The notes under the pieces: model-generated | Databases searched by the model: none | What the model saw: the letters and a program-made list of their open reading frames with translations, nothing else | Told to the model about the DNA's origin: nothing | Part shown: positions 35,990-47,880 of the stretch, in pieces | Position numbering within the stretch: position 1 is the stretch's first letter | Layout: each line of letters starts with the position of its first letter | From: Sphagnum compactum | Taxonomy: Eukaryota; Bryophyta; Sphagnopsida; Sphagnales | Reading direction: 5' to 3' | DNA length: 64,000 bases | Assembly (NCBI GenBank): GCA_965153455.1 | Contig: OZ234504.1 | Span: 3,286,001 to 3,350,000 of the forward strand | Translations under genes and position numbers: made by a program

Positions 35990-36740
35990 TGATGCAAGCC
36001 CTAGCGACAAGGAACGTGTTTTGAATGACATAAAATTCAATGAAATAGGCCCAATTCACACAAACCTTAGTGACATATAGAAGCCTTAATAACATTTACA
36101 TCAGACATAAATGACAACAACTGTAATGATATTATTAACTTAAATGACATAAGCTAAATGACATGGGCCTTAGTGGCATATGTTTTAGTGACATAGTACA
36201 CAAATTTGAATTGAAACAAAACCTTAGTGACATAGGTTGTTATAATAGGCCCAAATCCTAGTGAGTGACATAAGCCTTCATGGCATAGTGATTAATGACA
36301 TATGACTCTTTAGTGACATAGGTTGTAATAACAAACCCCCAAGTCCTAATGAGTGATACAGGCCTTCATGGCATAGTGATTATGACATAGGACTTTTTAG
36401 TAACATAGGTCGTAGTGATAAACCCATGTCCTAATGAGTGACATAGGCCTTCATGGCATAGTGACTAGTGACATACAACTCCTAAATGACATAGGTTGTA
36501 GTGACAAACACATGTCCTAGTGAGTGACATAGGCCTTCAGGGCATAGTGATTAGTGACATATGACTCCTTAAGGACATAGGTCATAGTGATAGACCCAAG
36601 TCCTAGTGAGTGACATAGGCCACTAGTGACATTATGTGGCATGTGTTGAGTGACATAGGCAACCAATGACATAAATGTCAATGAAACCATCCTTAATGAC
36701 ATAGATCTTAGTGATTGAATACGCCCTTATGACATAAGTC
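35990..36740. repeat. TAGTGACATAGG repeat array with 85-88 bp higher-order unit
   Basis: The ten- to twelve-base word TAGTGACATA(GG) and variants occurs dozens of times. A longer unit CCTAGTGAGTGACATAGGCCTTCATGGCATAGTG repeats with CCTTCA at 36275, 36363, 36448 and 36534, a step of 85-88 bp. Scattered AATGACAT words extend the pattern to about 37350. Confidence 0.85.
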
Positions 36741-38059
36741 TTTGGGCAAAATTTGTTGTATTTTACAGGGGCTAATGTGTATAAACCATGATTGAATGAA
36801 GAGGAGGGGGAGGAGGAGGCAATTCAAAGCAAAGGGGCCAAGAAAAATTAACTCCATTGCGCCTTATTCAAAAAATGCATGTAAGCAACACATCACATCA
36901 AATTAACTCAAGTTATTAAGCCTTAATTACGATTTAGTGTTAAATAGGCCAAGTAGTGACATGAAATCAATGACATAATGTAGGGTAGATTGTTAGTTTA
37001 ATGAAGATAGTGTATGGACCACGTTGTTATGTGAATGACAATGTTTGAGTGAAAAAGAATAAAGTGACATGTGCCATAATGACCAATCTTGCTTGTGGAT
37101 CAGATGTGGACATGTGCATGTATGGGGCAATGACTTGAATCTTAAGGAATGAACTTTAATGACTTAGTGACATGTAAATTTTAACATGATATGAGTGACA
37201 TTATAATGTTTGATGATTAGGGTAGATTATCACACCTTTACCAAAGGTAAGGTATGGACCACCTAATTATGTGAATGACCAATTTACTATTGATGGGAAA
37301 AATAAAGTGACATGTGCCAAAATGACACAAATTTTAGGGATTCAAGCTTTGTGAATTCCAATGTGACATGTGATTATGATTAGACACAAGAAAAATGGTA
37401 ATTGGAAGATTTGGATTATGGTGAACTTTTATATAAATGACCTCGAAATCACTAATAGATGTATTGACATGGAATATGATGATCAATCCCACCACCCTAC
37501 AATGATGAATGTTAGCGCAAAATAATGTTTAAAATTAAAGTGTGAGAGTAATATGTTAATTTAACAAACTATAAACCGTAATTAAAATTGTGATTAGTCA
37601 TGCATGCTTGTAATATGTTGTGTTACACATTGAATTTTTTTTGGAATCACTAACATGACTAGTCATTAGAAAAACACTATGGAACCATAACACGAAAATT
37701 AATGCACAACCACTCTAGAATATCATTTGATGCACTCACTAAAAAATCAATATACACCCACTAGAACAATAGGTCAAGTAGTGACAAGAAACTCATTATG
37801 TAATCACCAAAACATCAATATGTATTTCACTTAAAGATCATAGGGGATAATCCACTCATTGTTGTCTTGGGTATAGGTATGCCATTATAGTAGACTAATC
37901 CACTAGAATTTTATTGGTCATTGCCATGGAACCCCGTTCATTGGCCGATTCCACGAAGTTGGACAAGATGTCACTATCATATCATTATAGTGGAATTGGT
38001 CTAATCCACTTGAAAATGAGTGGAATGCATAGTGGCTACGATCATGTTTCCTAGTAATG

Positions 38060-39065
38060 GAATATCATATTCAAGTGGCATATGCATTCTTGGGTTTAGG
38101 AAAATAGATATGGGAACTCCAAAATTTGTAAACCTTAAACTTCAAATGGAAACCTAATAGACTTTAGATCGTTAGACTCTAGTGGTAGATGCATTCTTGT
38201 AAATGAAACAAATACAAGAATTTCAATTTGCAAACCCTAAAACTCAAGTGGAAATATGAGAGACTTTGGATTGTTAAATTCAAATGGCAAATGCAATTTT
38301 GGAAAGAAGACAAATATGGGAACTCTTGAATTTGCAAACCCTAAACCTCAAGTGGAAACTTGACACATTCTAAACTATTAAATTCAAATGGTAAATGGAT
38401 TTTTGGAAACAAGATAGATATGGGAACTCCAATTTGCAAACCTTAAACTTGAAGTGGAAACTTGATAGGCTCAAATTGCAAATGCACATTTAGAAAGAAG
38501 ACAAATATGGGAAATCTTGAATTTACAAACCTTAAACCTCAAGCAGAAACCTAACACACTCTAAACTATTAAACTCAAATGTTAGCTAGATTTTTGGAAA
38601 CAAAGTAGATATGGAAACTCATAGACTTTGGAATGAAAGACTCAAATGGTAGATAGATGTTGGAAACAAAACAGATAAGTCAAATTTGCAAACCCTAAAC
38701 TTGGAATGGAAACAAGTTGATATCCTTGGAAACAAGACAAATCTACAAACACCAAATTGCAACCCCTAAATCTCAAAGCTTCTAATTTGAAAACCTGGTA
38801 GACTATTGAATGAAAACTCAAGTGGCATATAGACTATTGGGAGCAAAACAAATATGAAAACTATGACACAAAGTCTGTCAGAAAACAATATACACAATGT
38901 TTGTTTAAATATGACACATATAAACATTGTTGGAAACAAGACATGTATAACACTCCAATTTGTAAACCTTAAATCTCTAATGGGAACCTTGTAGACTATG
39001 GGATGGCAGACTAAAATTGTAGTTGGATTGCTGGAAATAACAATGTTTGTTTAGATATGACACAT
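38060..39065. repeat. About 100 bp satellite-like tandem array (right part)
   Basis: Units contain TATGGGAACTC, AATTTGCAAACCTTAAACCTCAAG, TGGAAACTTGA and a TTCAAATGGTAAATG segment. Landmark GGGAACTC or its equivalent occurs near 38114, 38220, 38318, 38420 and 38510, giving about 100 bp per unit. Later units to 39065 are more diverged. The left remainder is at 32040-32165. Confidence 0.75.
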
Positions 39066-41950
39066 ATATGATGTCCACAATTAGCTGAATTGCAATTGCA
39101 CTCTTAGGAACAAGACCAATTGGAACTTCTTTCAAACAGAAATTTACAAGAAGAAAAAATGTCAAGTTGGCTACAAGAATCTAACCCTTGGAATAGAAGT
39201 ATTGAATAGAAGTAACCCGTGAATGGATCCTCTTTCAACTCCTTGACAATGGTTGTCCTATAATGTGCTTGAGCGATTGCAAATTTCATGAAACTTTAAT
39301 GAACTGATTTAGAATCGAACATGTGGTGTTATGTATGCTTCTAGGATTTTGTCCACACAAGCTTCAAAAAAAATCTCAAGCTTTAACTCTTCCAACACTT
39401 GTACAATCCTTGATTAATAACAACTAGAATCGTTGCACACTAAATCTTTCAAAAAACTACATTGCAAGCTATTAAGGCAAAGGAAGTAAGTACTTCCCAT
39501 TTGCCGGTGGGAGGTCCATTAGATGGAACTTGAATGTCAATGTTGTTTCTCGACTCTCGGGCATAAAGATTTGATGCCCATGTTGAAGCACACCCAATGC
39601 ACGATGCACACCCTCAAATAACATTGAAGATGAAATGTTCGCAATTACAAATAGCTTTCTACAACTATGGTGATGGTGTGCCACAAGAGAGAATCAACTA
39701 GCAACATTTTATCACAAGAATGGTTAACTAGCGAGGAAAAGAAACAAAAGAAAACAATGGACATAGCATGTATGTTTCAAACCCTAATTTGTAGTCACCA
39801 AAGTTTTGTGCAACATTTGCATCATCAATGGCCTCCCTTCTTGTAGTTTGACAACACCCTAAAAGGATCTAAGGCTTTAGGGGTTGAATCTAGGTTGACG
39901 ATCCATTGAAATCTAGCTGTTCCTAGCCACCACTTTACACTTTTAGGCGATTTTAATTTGAAAGCCCCTTTTTTTCCTTTGTAGTTGTAGCCAAGGTTTT
40001 TTTAAAGTAGAACTCTGGCAATTTTTTGCCAGAAAATAAAACACTGCCTGTGTCCCAAGGGTGGAGCCTGAGGTCCAAGGTGTAATGCCCTGCTGTAAAG
40101 GCAACAGCCCCAGGAATGATTGAGGGAGAGTAGTATAGTGGGACTTTGGCTCGTAAAGCACAGAAGGAAATTACTTTCCTGCCATACAAGTGGGAGGCCT
40201 TGCCAATCTGGTTCACCCTCTGCAATGACTAGGGGGCGGGGGTGAGGTCATTACTAATAGAATGAAATGGAAGGCTGAGTGGAATTGGATCAGTGGACTA
40301 GTGAATTCAGTATCCTCAAATCCCAGAGTTCTAGACCAAATTGATTCCCTTACAGATCTCAAGATATTGATTGGAAGAGACAACTAGGGCCCCATCGAAT
40401 AGAAACTATGGATTTTCAATTTTAATACTAAAAACTAAAGTTGTTGGCACAAAGAAAGAAACTATGGATTTGGAAATCACTTATTGCTCGCATTTTGTCC
40501 CTTCCAATATTATTCAATTTACTTATTCCAATCAACATTCATGCATCTATCACATTATTGCCAACACAATGGAAACACACGGCCAAGAGTATGTTGAAAT
40601 GTATGTATGTAACAGACATGACCTTAGCATAATTTGAAACATTGGTTCATTATTGAAATATCTCGGAATATCAAAAATCCATTTCATTGGTGATTTATGT
40701 TGGGTAAAATCTGAGTCTACTCCTTTAGATTTGTAGACTCGTGGTCAAAACTTTGAAGTGAGAAGTTTCATAATCTTTTCTTCATAAATCCATGAACTTG
40801 GGGATTGCATTATGAATTTTCCACGAATATAAATACCTTAAATTTATTTTTTGCAAATTTATTGTAAACATGGAAAAATGATTGAGAATCAGCCTAATGT
40901 TGATTCAACCCCATTCCATCTTTGGACTTATGTTTACCACCAAAAGAGGAAAAGGTTTGTAAAGATTTCAAGAGAGAGAAACCCTCACATGAATTTGAAA
41001 GATTACATTTTCCTTTTTGACAAGATTGATTGTATTCACATTGTAGGCCTGACTATCATTCTCATATCTAGATTTCCAGAGAAAATGATTTCACATGAAG
41101 ACTCACAATAGAACACGTTCTCTGACTTTTTTGAAACAATAGTCATGACTTACACAATTAGTGCCTTTGCAAATTGCAATCAATCCCCATAACAACATAA
41201 TGTTGAAAGAGTGGCTCACTTGAACATGACCCAAAATTGTATGAAAAGACCAAGCCTTCTTCAGAGGAAGTGTTTGAAAATTATTTGTTTAGTTACTACA
41301 AAGTTCAAACACATGACCATGAAACCTTTATTACACAGGGTTGGAATGAGTTGTGGAGATCTTGAATTTACAAATAGCCTAATTAGTGGAAATTCATATT
41401 TTATTCTGGTTCCTAGATTCAGTAATTAGTGGAGCCAGCGGTTTTTACTGGAAAAATAACAATTAAATAAAGAAAATGAAGTGATTTTGGAGGGTTTTAA
41501 TCAAAAAAGTGAAAAAAGAGTAAAAATCATCAGATTTCTATATGGAGTTTTTAGTGTGTAGGCATGAGTATAGAAGGTTGTTTTAAAATTGTGTACTTCA
41601 TATCTGGTTTATAGCCAGATTTGGCTAAATCTTCCTAAAGGTGATTATCATTTTGTCTGCACCTTCCTATGGATGATTGCCACTAAGGCTACATAATTTA
41701 TTTATTTTAAACACTGATTAGAATTTAGTGCTACAAGTTATAACAATATTAAGCTATGAAAAACATTTTTTTTAGTATCATAATTTTTCATATTCAAATT
41801 ATATCTATTTGCCTAATGGTTGTTATAATTTATGGGTCCAATGGGTACTAGGGATTTGTGGCCATCATATTGGTTACTTATGCACTTTTGTAAAATACTT
41901 ACTTGGGGGCCTGGGACCCATTACTTCCTGCAAAGTGCATACTGTAAGTA
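39066..41950. other. Stretch without recognised gene
   Basis: Short frames at 40371-40637, 40851-41111 and 41211-41429 on + are AT-rich and have no similarity that I recognise. A slightly GC-richer part at 40020-40260 may be an old element fragment. 41430-41720 is the second copy of the dispersed repeat also found at 25740-25960. Confidence 0.4.
41430..41720 (+). repeat. Dispersed repeat, copy 2
   Basis: Same block order as 25740-25960 but with a small insertion between the TTTGGCTAAAT word and the GGATGATTGCCACT word. See the entry there for the shared blocks. Confidence 0.55.
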
Positions 41951-43094
41951 AGTACATAGAGCAGAAGCTTTGGCTCCCTGCTCCCCGTGTTCTCCAGAGC
42001 TGGCGCCCCAATTGCTGTGTCCTTCGCAAAGATCTCCACCTCGGCGACCTCCTCTTGCGCGGGCTCTTGCCTCCTGCATCTTCCTGCACGAATCTTCTAC
42101 TTCACGTACGTCTACATTTACTTCGTGGTCTTCCAGTGTTTTGGTTTTGGTCTTCCTTTTTTGGCTTTTGGAATTGCGATTTAATTTGGTTTGGTTTGGT
42201 TTTTTTGTTTTTGTGTAAGCGGTGGTTCGTTTTGCAGTACCAGCAGCTAATCAGAGATGATGATCAGGTTGATGGCAGCTTTGCATGGAGGTTGTAGTGA
42301 GTCAAGGAGACCTGCGTTTTGTGTTTTTGTTTTCTTTCTGGTGCAGCATTTGCTGCAATTCTTGTTTTGTTGCTTGGGGAATTAAAAGGTCTTGTGTACA
42401 TGATCTCCTTGCATTTGAGAATTTTGGAACTTTGGGTCTTTCTGGATACTCGCTGTAGTGGCTGCTTCTTTTGTAGAGTTTGGAATATATCATGGTGAGA
42501 GATCCTGGTATTTCTTTTCCAGCTCGCGATCGGCACTAGCTTGCAAGTGCCACTCGCCCGCTGAATGAATCGAGCTACTCGTGATTTGCAGCCCGGCTCA
42601 ATCTGCAGCCGCTTGCATTGATTGAACCTTATAGTTTCTGATCTGCTCTAGTCCGACGGCAATAGAAACTTCGCGACGAGCGGCTGTAGATACTAGCTAT
42701 GAGGTTAATGAAATTCGTCAAGAGAAGCCTGCACTGATCAGCTTGCAGCTGGTGCATTGCGATCGATCGCCTAAGTCTTGCTTGAGTACATGATCAAAGC
42801 TGGCACTATTCGACACCAGGGGAGCTGGGAGAATTTCATGCCGGCACTAGTATTCCCGGGCCCCGGCTTTTGGATCGATGCATTGTTTTGAGAAAGTTCT
42901 CTCCCGACCGGGTGCTCCGACTTTCTCGTCTAAGATCTGGATTCAGGAATCTGCATATTCTTTTAGTACAGCTTTTAGAACATGTTATATGTTCCCATCT
43001 TCTCGAGATTGTCAAGAGTCCCAGTTTAATGCTAGACTGTGCTCCTCCTGTGGCAGACAGAATGTGCACTCGAAGGACTAGACCGGCACAGTTC
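41951..43094 (+). promoter_or_regulatory. Promoter and leader region of the fasciclin-like gene, with a candidate leader intron
   Basis: GC content rises sharply at about 41965. A good donor, CTTCAC/GTACGT at 42106, and a good acceptor, TTCGTTTTGCAG ending 42237, enclose a T-rich 132 bp stretch that looks like a leader intron. The frame of the downstream gene stays open back to 42870, but the signal peptide argues for translation starting at 43095. No TATA box could be assigned with confidence. Confidence 0.4.
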
Positions 43095-43856
43095 ATGTCG
43101 TTGAGCCTTTTGGCATGCGCGACAGTGCTTCACGTTTTGGGAGCTGTTGTGAATGCACAGTTTGCACCTACGGCACCAGGGCCAACAGCAGCGGCGCCTG
43201 GGCCAGCTCCTCCGCTCACTCTACATCAGAAAGTGGTGGACGCGTTGCGGACGGCGGGTACCTTTGGAGCGATCTCAGGAGCATTAGACAGTTTGATAGA
43301 TACGGCTGATCCGATCAAGCCAGACATTACCTTGTTCGCGCCCAGCGATGATGCCTTCACCGGTGTCGCATTGAACTCCACGTCTGTGCTGACGACTTTG
43401 TTGAACTATCAAACCGCAAGCGGAACCTACGATTTCCAGAGTCTTTTGGGCTTGAGTGTTGGATACAGGATCCCCACAGTGACACCCAAAATCTCCATCG
43501 TCGTCAAGGATCCTGCCAGCGTCAACTACCAGCTCGACAATGCCTTTATTACCAACCCGGATATCTACAACAATGGCTCCGTGGTTGTCCACGGCGTCGA
43601 CGCCATCTTTTTCACTCGACTCTACAACACAGCAACACTGGGTCCCGTCCCAGCGCCAGCTCCTGTCGCACCTTCCGCACCAGTTTCGACTCCCGCTAGT
43701 GCTGCTGCAGGCTCGACATCGACCACACCTGCTGCCGGGAGTTCCAAGACCAGCCCCAACGATGCTCCTGCACGCCCAGCTGCTAATTCCTTCGCATTCG
43801 TATTGCTGGGAGTGATCATCATCTCTCTCACGCTCCTGATCTCTCCGAATTTGTAG
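43095..43856 (+). CDS. Fasciclin-like arabinogalactan protein, single FAS1 domain
   Basis: The predicted 253-residue protein has the standard plan of a short plant fasciclin-like arabinogalactan protein. A signal peptide (about 1-21, ending AVVNA) is followed by a proline/alanine-rich stretch (AQFAPTAPGP...), one FAS1 domain (about 43-175) with H1 motif TLFAPSDDAF (79-88) and H2 motif VVVHGVDAIFF (163-173), and a second Pro/Ala/Ser/Thr-rich stretch with AP, SP and TP repeats (about 184-230) suited to arabinogalactan glycosylation. A hydrophobic C-terminus (about 232-250) serves as a GPI-anchor signal. The mature protein should sit on the outer plasma membrane face or in the wall, in adhesion or wall assembly. 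The central YH motif of many FAS1 domains appears as NYQ (104-106). The frame is open upstream, with another ATG at 43062, but the ATG at 43095 places the signal peptide at the N-terminus. No intron is needed in the coding part. Confidence 0.88.
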   Translation: MSLSLLACATVLHVLGAVVNAQFAPTAPGPTAAAPGPAPPLTLHQKVVDALRTAGTFGAISGALDSLIDTADPIKPDITLFAPSDDAFTGVALNSTSVLTTLLNYQTASGTYDFQSLLGLSVGYRIPTVTPKISIVVKDPASVNYQLDNAFITNPDIYNNGSVVVHGVDAIFFTRLYNTATLGPVPAPAPVAPSAPVSTPASAAAGSTSTTPAAGSSKTSPNDAPARPAANSFAFVLLGVIIISLTLLISPNL

Positions 43857-43914
43857 TTGCTTACATCTGCAGATTCTATGCCCATGATCTGCTGAATCCA
43901 ACTGCAATTCTTCT

Positions 43915-44215
43915 CACCTGAATCAAGCAATCTCTTTGTTCACAGCTTTATCAAAGCTTCATCAAGCAATCTTTTGTTCACAGCTTCATCAAAACTTCAT
44001 CAAGCAATCTTTTGTTCACAGATTCATCAGAGCTTCATCAAGCAATTGTTCAACAGCTTCATCAATTTAGCTTCATCAAGCAATCGTCTGTTCACAGCTT
44101 CATCACGCAAATTTGTCACAGCTTCACCAAGCAATCTTTTGTTCACCAGAGCTTCATCACGCAATTTTTTTTGTTCAATCTTCATCAAAGGTCCATCAAG
44201 CAATCTTTTGATTTA
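43915..44215. repeat. 38 bp tandem repeat just downstream of the fasciclin-like gene
   Basis: CAAGCAATCTTTTGTTCACAG with TTCATCAA words repeats with CAAGCAAT at 43924, 43963, 44001, 44039 and 44077, a step of 38-39 bp, then at 44128 and about 44197 after indels. It begins about 60 bp after the stop codon, so it likely lies in the 3' untranslated region or at the gene's end. Confidence 0.88.
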
Positions 44216-44779
44216 GACACATACTGTCAGTAGAATTCATGTCCATCTCTTCACTGCATACCCATCACAAGGAAGTATTGCAACAGCAAATCAGAAAATC
44301 TTTTGGTGGTTATAAAACTCATGCCCTACTTCCTTCTACCTACATCTCCTTTTTTGCAGCAACTGAATATTTCCAGTGATCTCCATGTTGATGTTGCACA
44401 TGAAAAAATTCCATGGCAACATAAGATTTGTGTACCCTAGTTCCTGATCCCTTCTTCTCATCTGTTGCTGTGTCATTCACAGCAAAACATCAGTTTGTTT
44501 ATTGGGGCAGGAAATCAAAGCTTGAAAACAACAATTGCAATAATACTAAGATCAAATATTCATGAGTATATATATATTTGATCAAACATTTTCAATCCAA
44601 AGCTGCTTTCAAATTTATGGTGTGATTACTTCCAATGGGAAGAGCTACAGATATTAATTCTTATTGGATCAGTTGATCATTTTTCTTGACTTGTTTTATC
44701 ACTCATGGCTCTATAATGTTGTAATCACATACCTAAATTTATTATTGGCACAAATGGACAAATCCATTGCAGAAATGAA
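44216..44779. other. Gene-free stretch
   Basis: No feature recognised apart from a short TATATATA run near 44568. Confidence 0.4.
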
Positions 44780-47700
44780 CCAGTACAGAGAGGGACCGGG
44801 GAACATCCAACCCAGACCTAGTAGGACCACAACACTACCATTCAATCTTCCTATCAATGGGCGGTGTATAACACCACCTTATTTTGTGCCCATCTCCCAA
44901 GCATATCACATGGTGGGGACACCACACCTGGTCAAAGCCCTTCGAGATTCTACCTTCATCCTCCAAATGTATCTTGACCATCTTCATGGTATGCTGTCAT
45001 TCTAGAAGTCCCCAATCAAGGAGACCTTCCCAAATAGCTCTCTCAATCCTCTTTCTATGGCATCTAGCACTAGTAAAAACTAGATCATTACAATCAATCC
45101 AAATATACCAAAGGACTAGTTTGAACCTCGTGCCTAATGCACAGGTGTGTGTGTATTTGACGGTACATATTACAAAAAATATTTACATTCTACAATTGAA
45201 CAGGAAGTCTGGAAAACGCCTGACAAAAATTTGTTCCTTCATAATGACCTCATCTGCCTCCATCTCTGGTAGCCGCTTGGATGACAGCAGTATATGCAAT
45301 ACTGCAAACTAAAACTACACAAGAAAACTACATCACCAATCAATTCTCTCCCCTTTCCTCTACACCTCTCCCATATGAGCAACTTCTCCATCCATAACTC
45401 AGGCTTTTTCCTTGCCCAAAATGACATGTTGCCAAACACAAATTTGATGCATGTACACACTTGCCTCTCAACAATCAAGTAGATGTGGAAAAATCCAAAT
45501 GCAAGATGTGACCATAGAAATGTACATATTGAGTTTTGTTGCATTTGTGAAGGAGATTGCTGCTGCTGCAGCAACAGGATGGGGAGTCACAGAATACCTT
45601 CAGCTGGACTGGATGGATGATGGGACGGATGGATGTATGGAAAAAGTTTCACGACCACGACGTCCTTTACTATATGTAATAATACCCTCCAATAAGGACC
45701 AGAGGTCATCAAACTTCTTAAACTATGAGCTAACATTTTTTTGAACATACATTGTTCAATATTAAGAACCTTCCACCTATAGTTAATATTAGGTTGTGAC
45801 CTAAGATGAAACAAGAAAGTAAAGGCAATTTCCCATGCCATTTTTGCCTTTACACATTGCCAAAACCAATGCATTTTTCACAAATTGGGCAGTCCATTTG
45901 CACATTGTGGTTTATATTGGTTCATCATGATTTTTTTGCTAGAGCTTGATGCCATAACAACCATAAGAAACCAAACTCCTTTTGAACTCAACGCCCCATC
46001 CAAATATCTTTCCATTACATTTGGAAGTTTGATGGAATATTGTCAAGTTTTTCACAACTTGGAAATGTTGTGGACAAGTTTTTTAGGTTTTAAGCCTTTT
46101 CCTTCCCTATTTGGTTATGTATTTTATTAGTTCTTCCTAGCCGGCCCATCTCCATACAACAAGGTTGAACTAAAGTTCTTAAAAAGGTCCTTAAGACTTC
46201 TTGTTATTCTCCCCTTCGCTTTTGGTTTGGTATAGACTCTTACTCTTTTTAAGGTTTTGTAAAATTCCATCAGGTCGTGTTGTGGTTGCAAGAGCCTTGA
46301 GTGGATGCCTACTTCAAAAGCTCGACATTCCTTGGGTAACATTATCCTAGTAAACCCACCTAAATCCAAAGGAAGTTGGAAGTTTCTAAAATACCACCAG
46401 TGGGTCTACAATATTTCTTTGATAAACTCCAAGCCATTTTTTGCTCTCTTGTCCATACTACAAGAATGTTCTCAACAATTCTTTCCCAAATGCATTGTTC
46501 TCCTTCCCCCATGTCAAACTTGGTTTTGGCCTTTTATCAAGTGTAGAATCTATTGTCTTTTGTTTGCCATAGATCACCTAACACTCTTAATCTCTCCTTG
46601 TGTAAAACGCAAGCTCTTTGAATAAAAACTCCAAATTCAACCCCCTTAAAAGTCGACCCCCACATAACTTGATATTCTTTATGGTTTCAAAAACCCAAGG
46701 GAAGGTTAGACTTGAACTTCCCCCACCATTCTTTTCCAAGCCTGCATGATGCAACCCCAAATTCTAAATCTTGGTGGAAACACATGTCTTTTAATCATGG
46801 CCCAATGAAGATCTAGCCACCAATTCCCATGTTGAAATGGTTTACATCTAGTTAACTTATACCTTAGTATAAATTTTAAACTAGAATCACCAAGTTCCAT
46901 GGTTAGTAACACCCATTTGCACATTAATGTTGTCAATGCATTTTCTAGGTCTATTAACCCTAAACCACATGTTGCCTTCAAAACACAACAATCTACCCAA
47001 TTGACCTAACCTGAGCTTGGTGCTCCCCACTTGACCACTGAAAATTTTTCAACAATGTTCTACATTTTTTGATAGCTTTTGTGGATCCTCCCCATACTAT
47101 AATGAAAGCCTACAAGATAAAAGCTAGGATCGAATTGATGATCATTACTTTTAGTATTAAAGGCATACGAAAAAAACTCCAAAATTTAACCTATTTTTGT
47201 AGCTTTTCAATTAGAAACCCATCAACATCATTAACATCCAAATCCAAGTTGAACAAAACACCCAATAACATCGATAACTCACCATCCTTAACTTATTTCC
47301 ATCTCCCTTCTACAGCCCAATTAAGTAGATTAATAGTTTTTTGTTGTTTATACAACACCAATAGGCTATGGACTTATCCTAATTTAACTCAAGCCCATTA
47401 ATGTGCAAGAATAACTCCAATAAATTGCTAACATTTTGCATGTTACTCTCTTCACTTTTGATTAATAATGTTGTGTCATCAACATACAAAAATATTGTTT
47501 GTTGTTTTTAACCTCTAAGCAGCGAAATGCCTAAATTACATCCCCTAACCTCATTACCTCCTTGACCATGAAGTTGAGCACTTATCCAGCCAAGATGAAT
47601 AAATAAGGTGCCAGTGGGCAACCTTGCGTGATTCTATTGAAATCAAACAATTGTTTCTATATTGTTAAACAACATTTGAACCATATTGATGAATTCGTAA

Positions 47701-47880
47701 TCCATTCCCATCCTTCCCAAACAAGGAATAAAAATTGTCAATTCATACCTAAATATTTGATTCAGTTTTGTGATTTAATATTTGATTTGTCAATGTGTTG
47801 TAGAGGAGTTCATTGGTTCATGGAAAATATCGTACCTCTCATTAATATTTGGAATTAATTAAATTCAATAAAACACTGAC
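44780..47880 (-). mobile_element. LINE retrotransposon remnant (reverse transcriptase to 3' end)
   Basis: On the minus strand the order of a LINE polyprotein can be followed from about 47880 to 44780. First comes the reverse transcriptase part with QGCPLAPYLFILAG (about 47625-47584) and the catalytic YVDD box (47486-47475). Next are KLLGV-like and LILKVMIINS-like thumb blocks (about 47270-47130), GLIDLENALTTLMCKWVLL (about 46962-46906), then the zinc-binding part with HWFWQCVKAKMAWEIAF (about 45871-45821), and finally LVLWYIWIDCND (about 45122-45087) and FDQVWCPHHVIC (about 44938-44903). Stops and frameshifts are frequent and an extra AT-rich or CT-rich insert seems to lie at 45250-45570. The N-terminal endonuclease was not found. 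The element is dead. Confidence 0.78.

Larger units (their letters stand above)
32166..38059. mobile_element. CACTA (EnSpm)-type transposon, non-autonomous
   Basis: The left end CACTACTAGAAACTAGG (32166-32182) and the reverse complement of the right end, CATTACTAGGAAACATG (ending 38059), align and continue similar for over 40 bp (CCTACGCCACTACACATTTCCACTC against TCGTAGCCACTATGCATTCCACTC). CACTACTAGAAA is a well-known CACTA terminus. Subterminal regions are full of TGGAATG/CATTCCA words, as expected of binding sites for CACTA proteins. The flanks read GAATT and GAATA, consistent with a short target duplication. No transposase frame exists in the 5.9 kb interior, which is mostly tandem repeats, so the element depended on a helper. 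Confidence 0.75.

Noticed and set aside
43284-43907. A 207-codon minus-strand frame opposite the fasciclin-like gene
   Set aside because: Cysteine- and arginine-rich mirror frame of a GC-rich coding region, without similarity.
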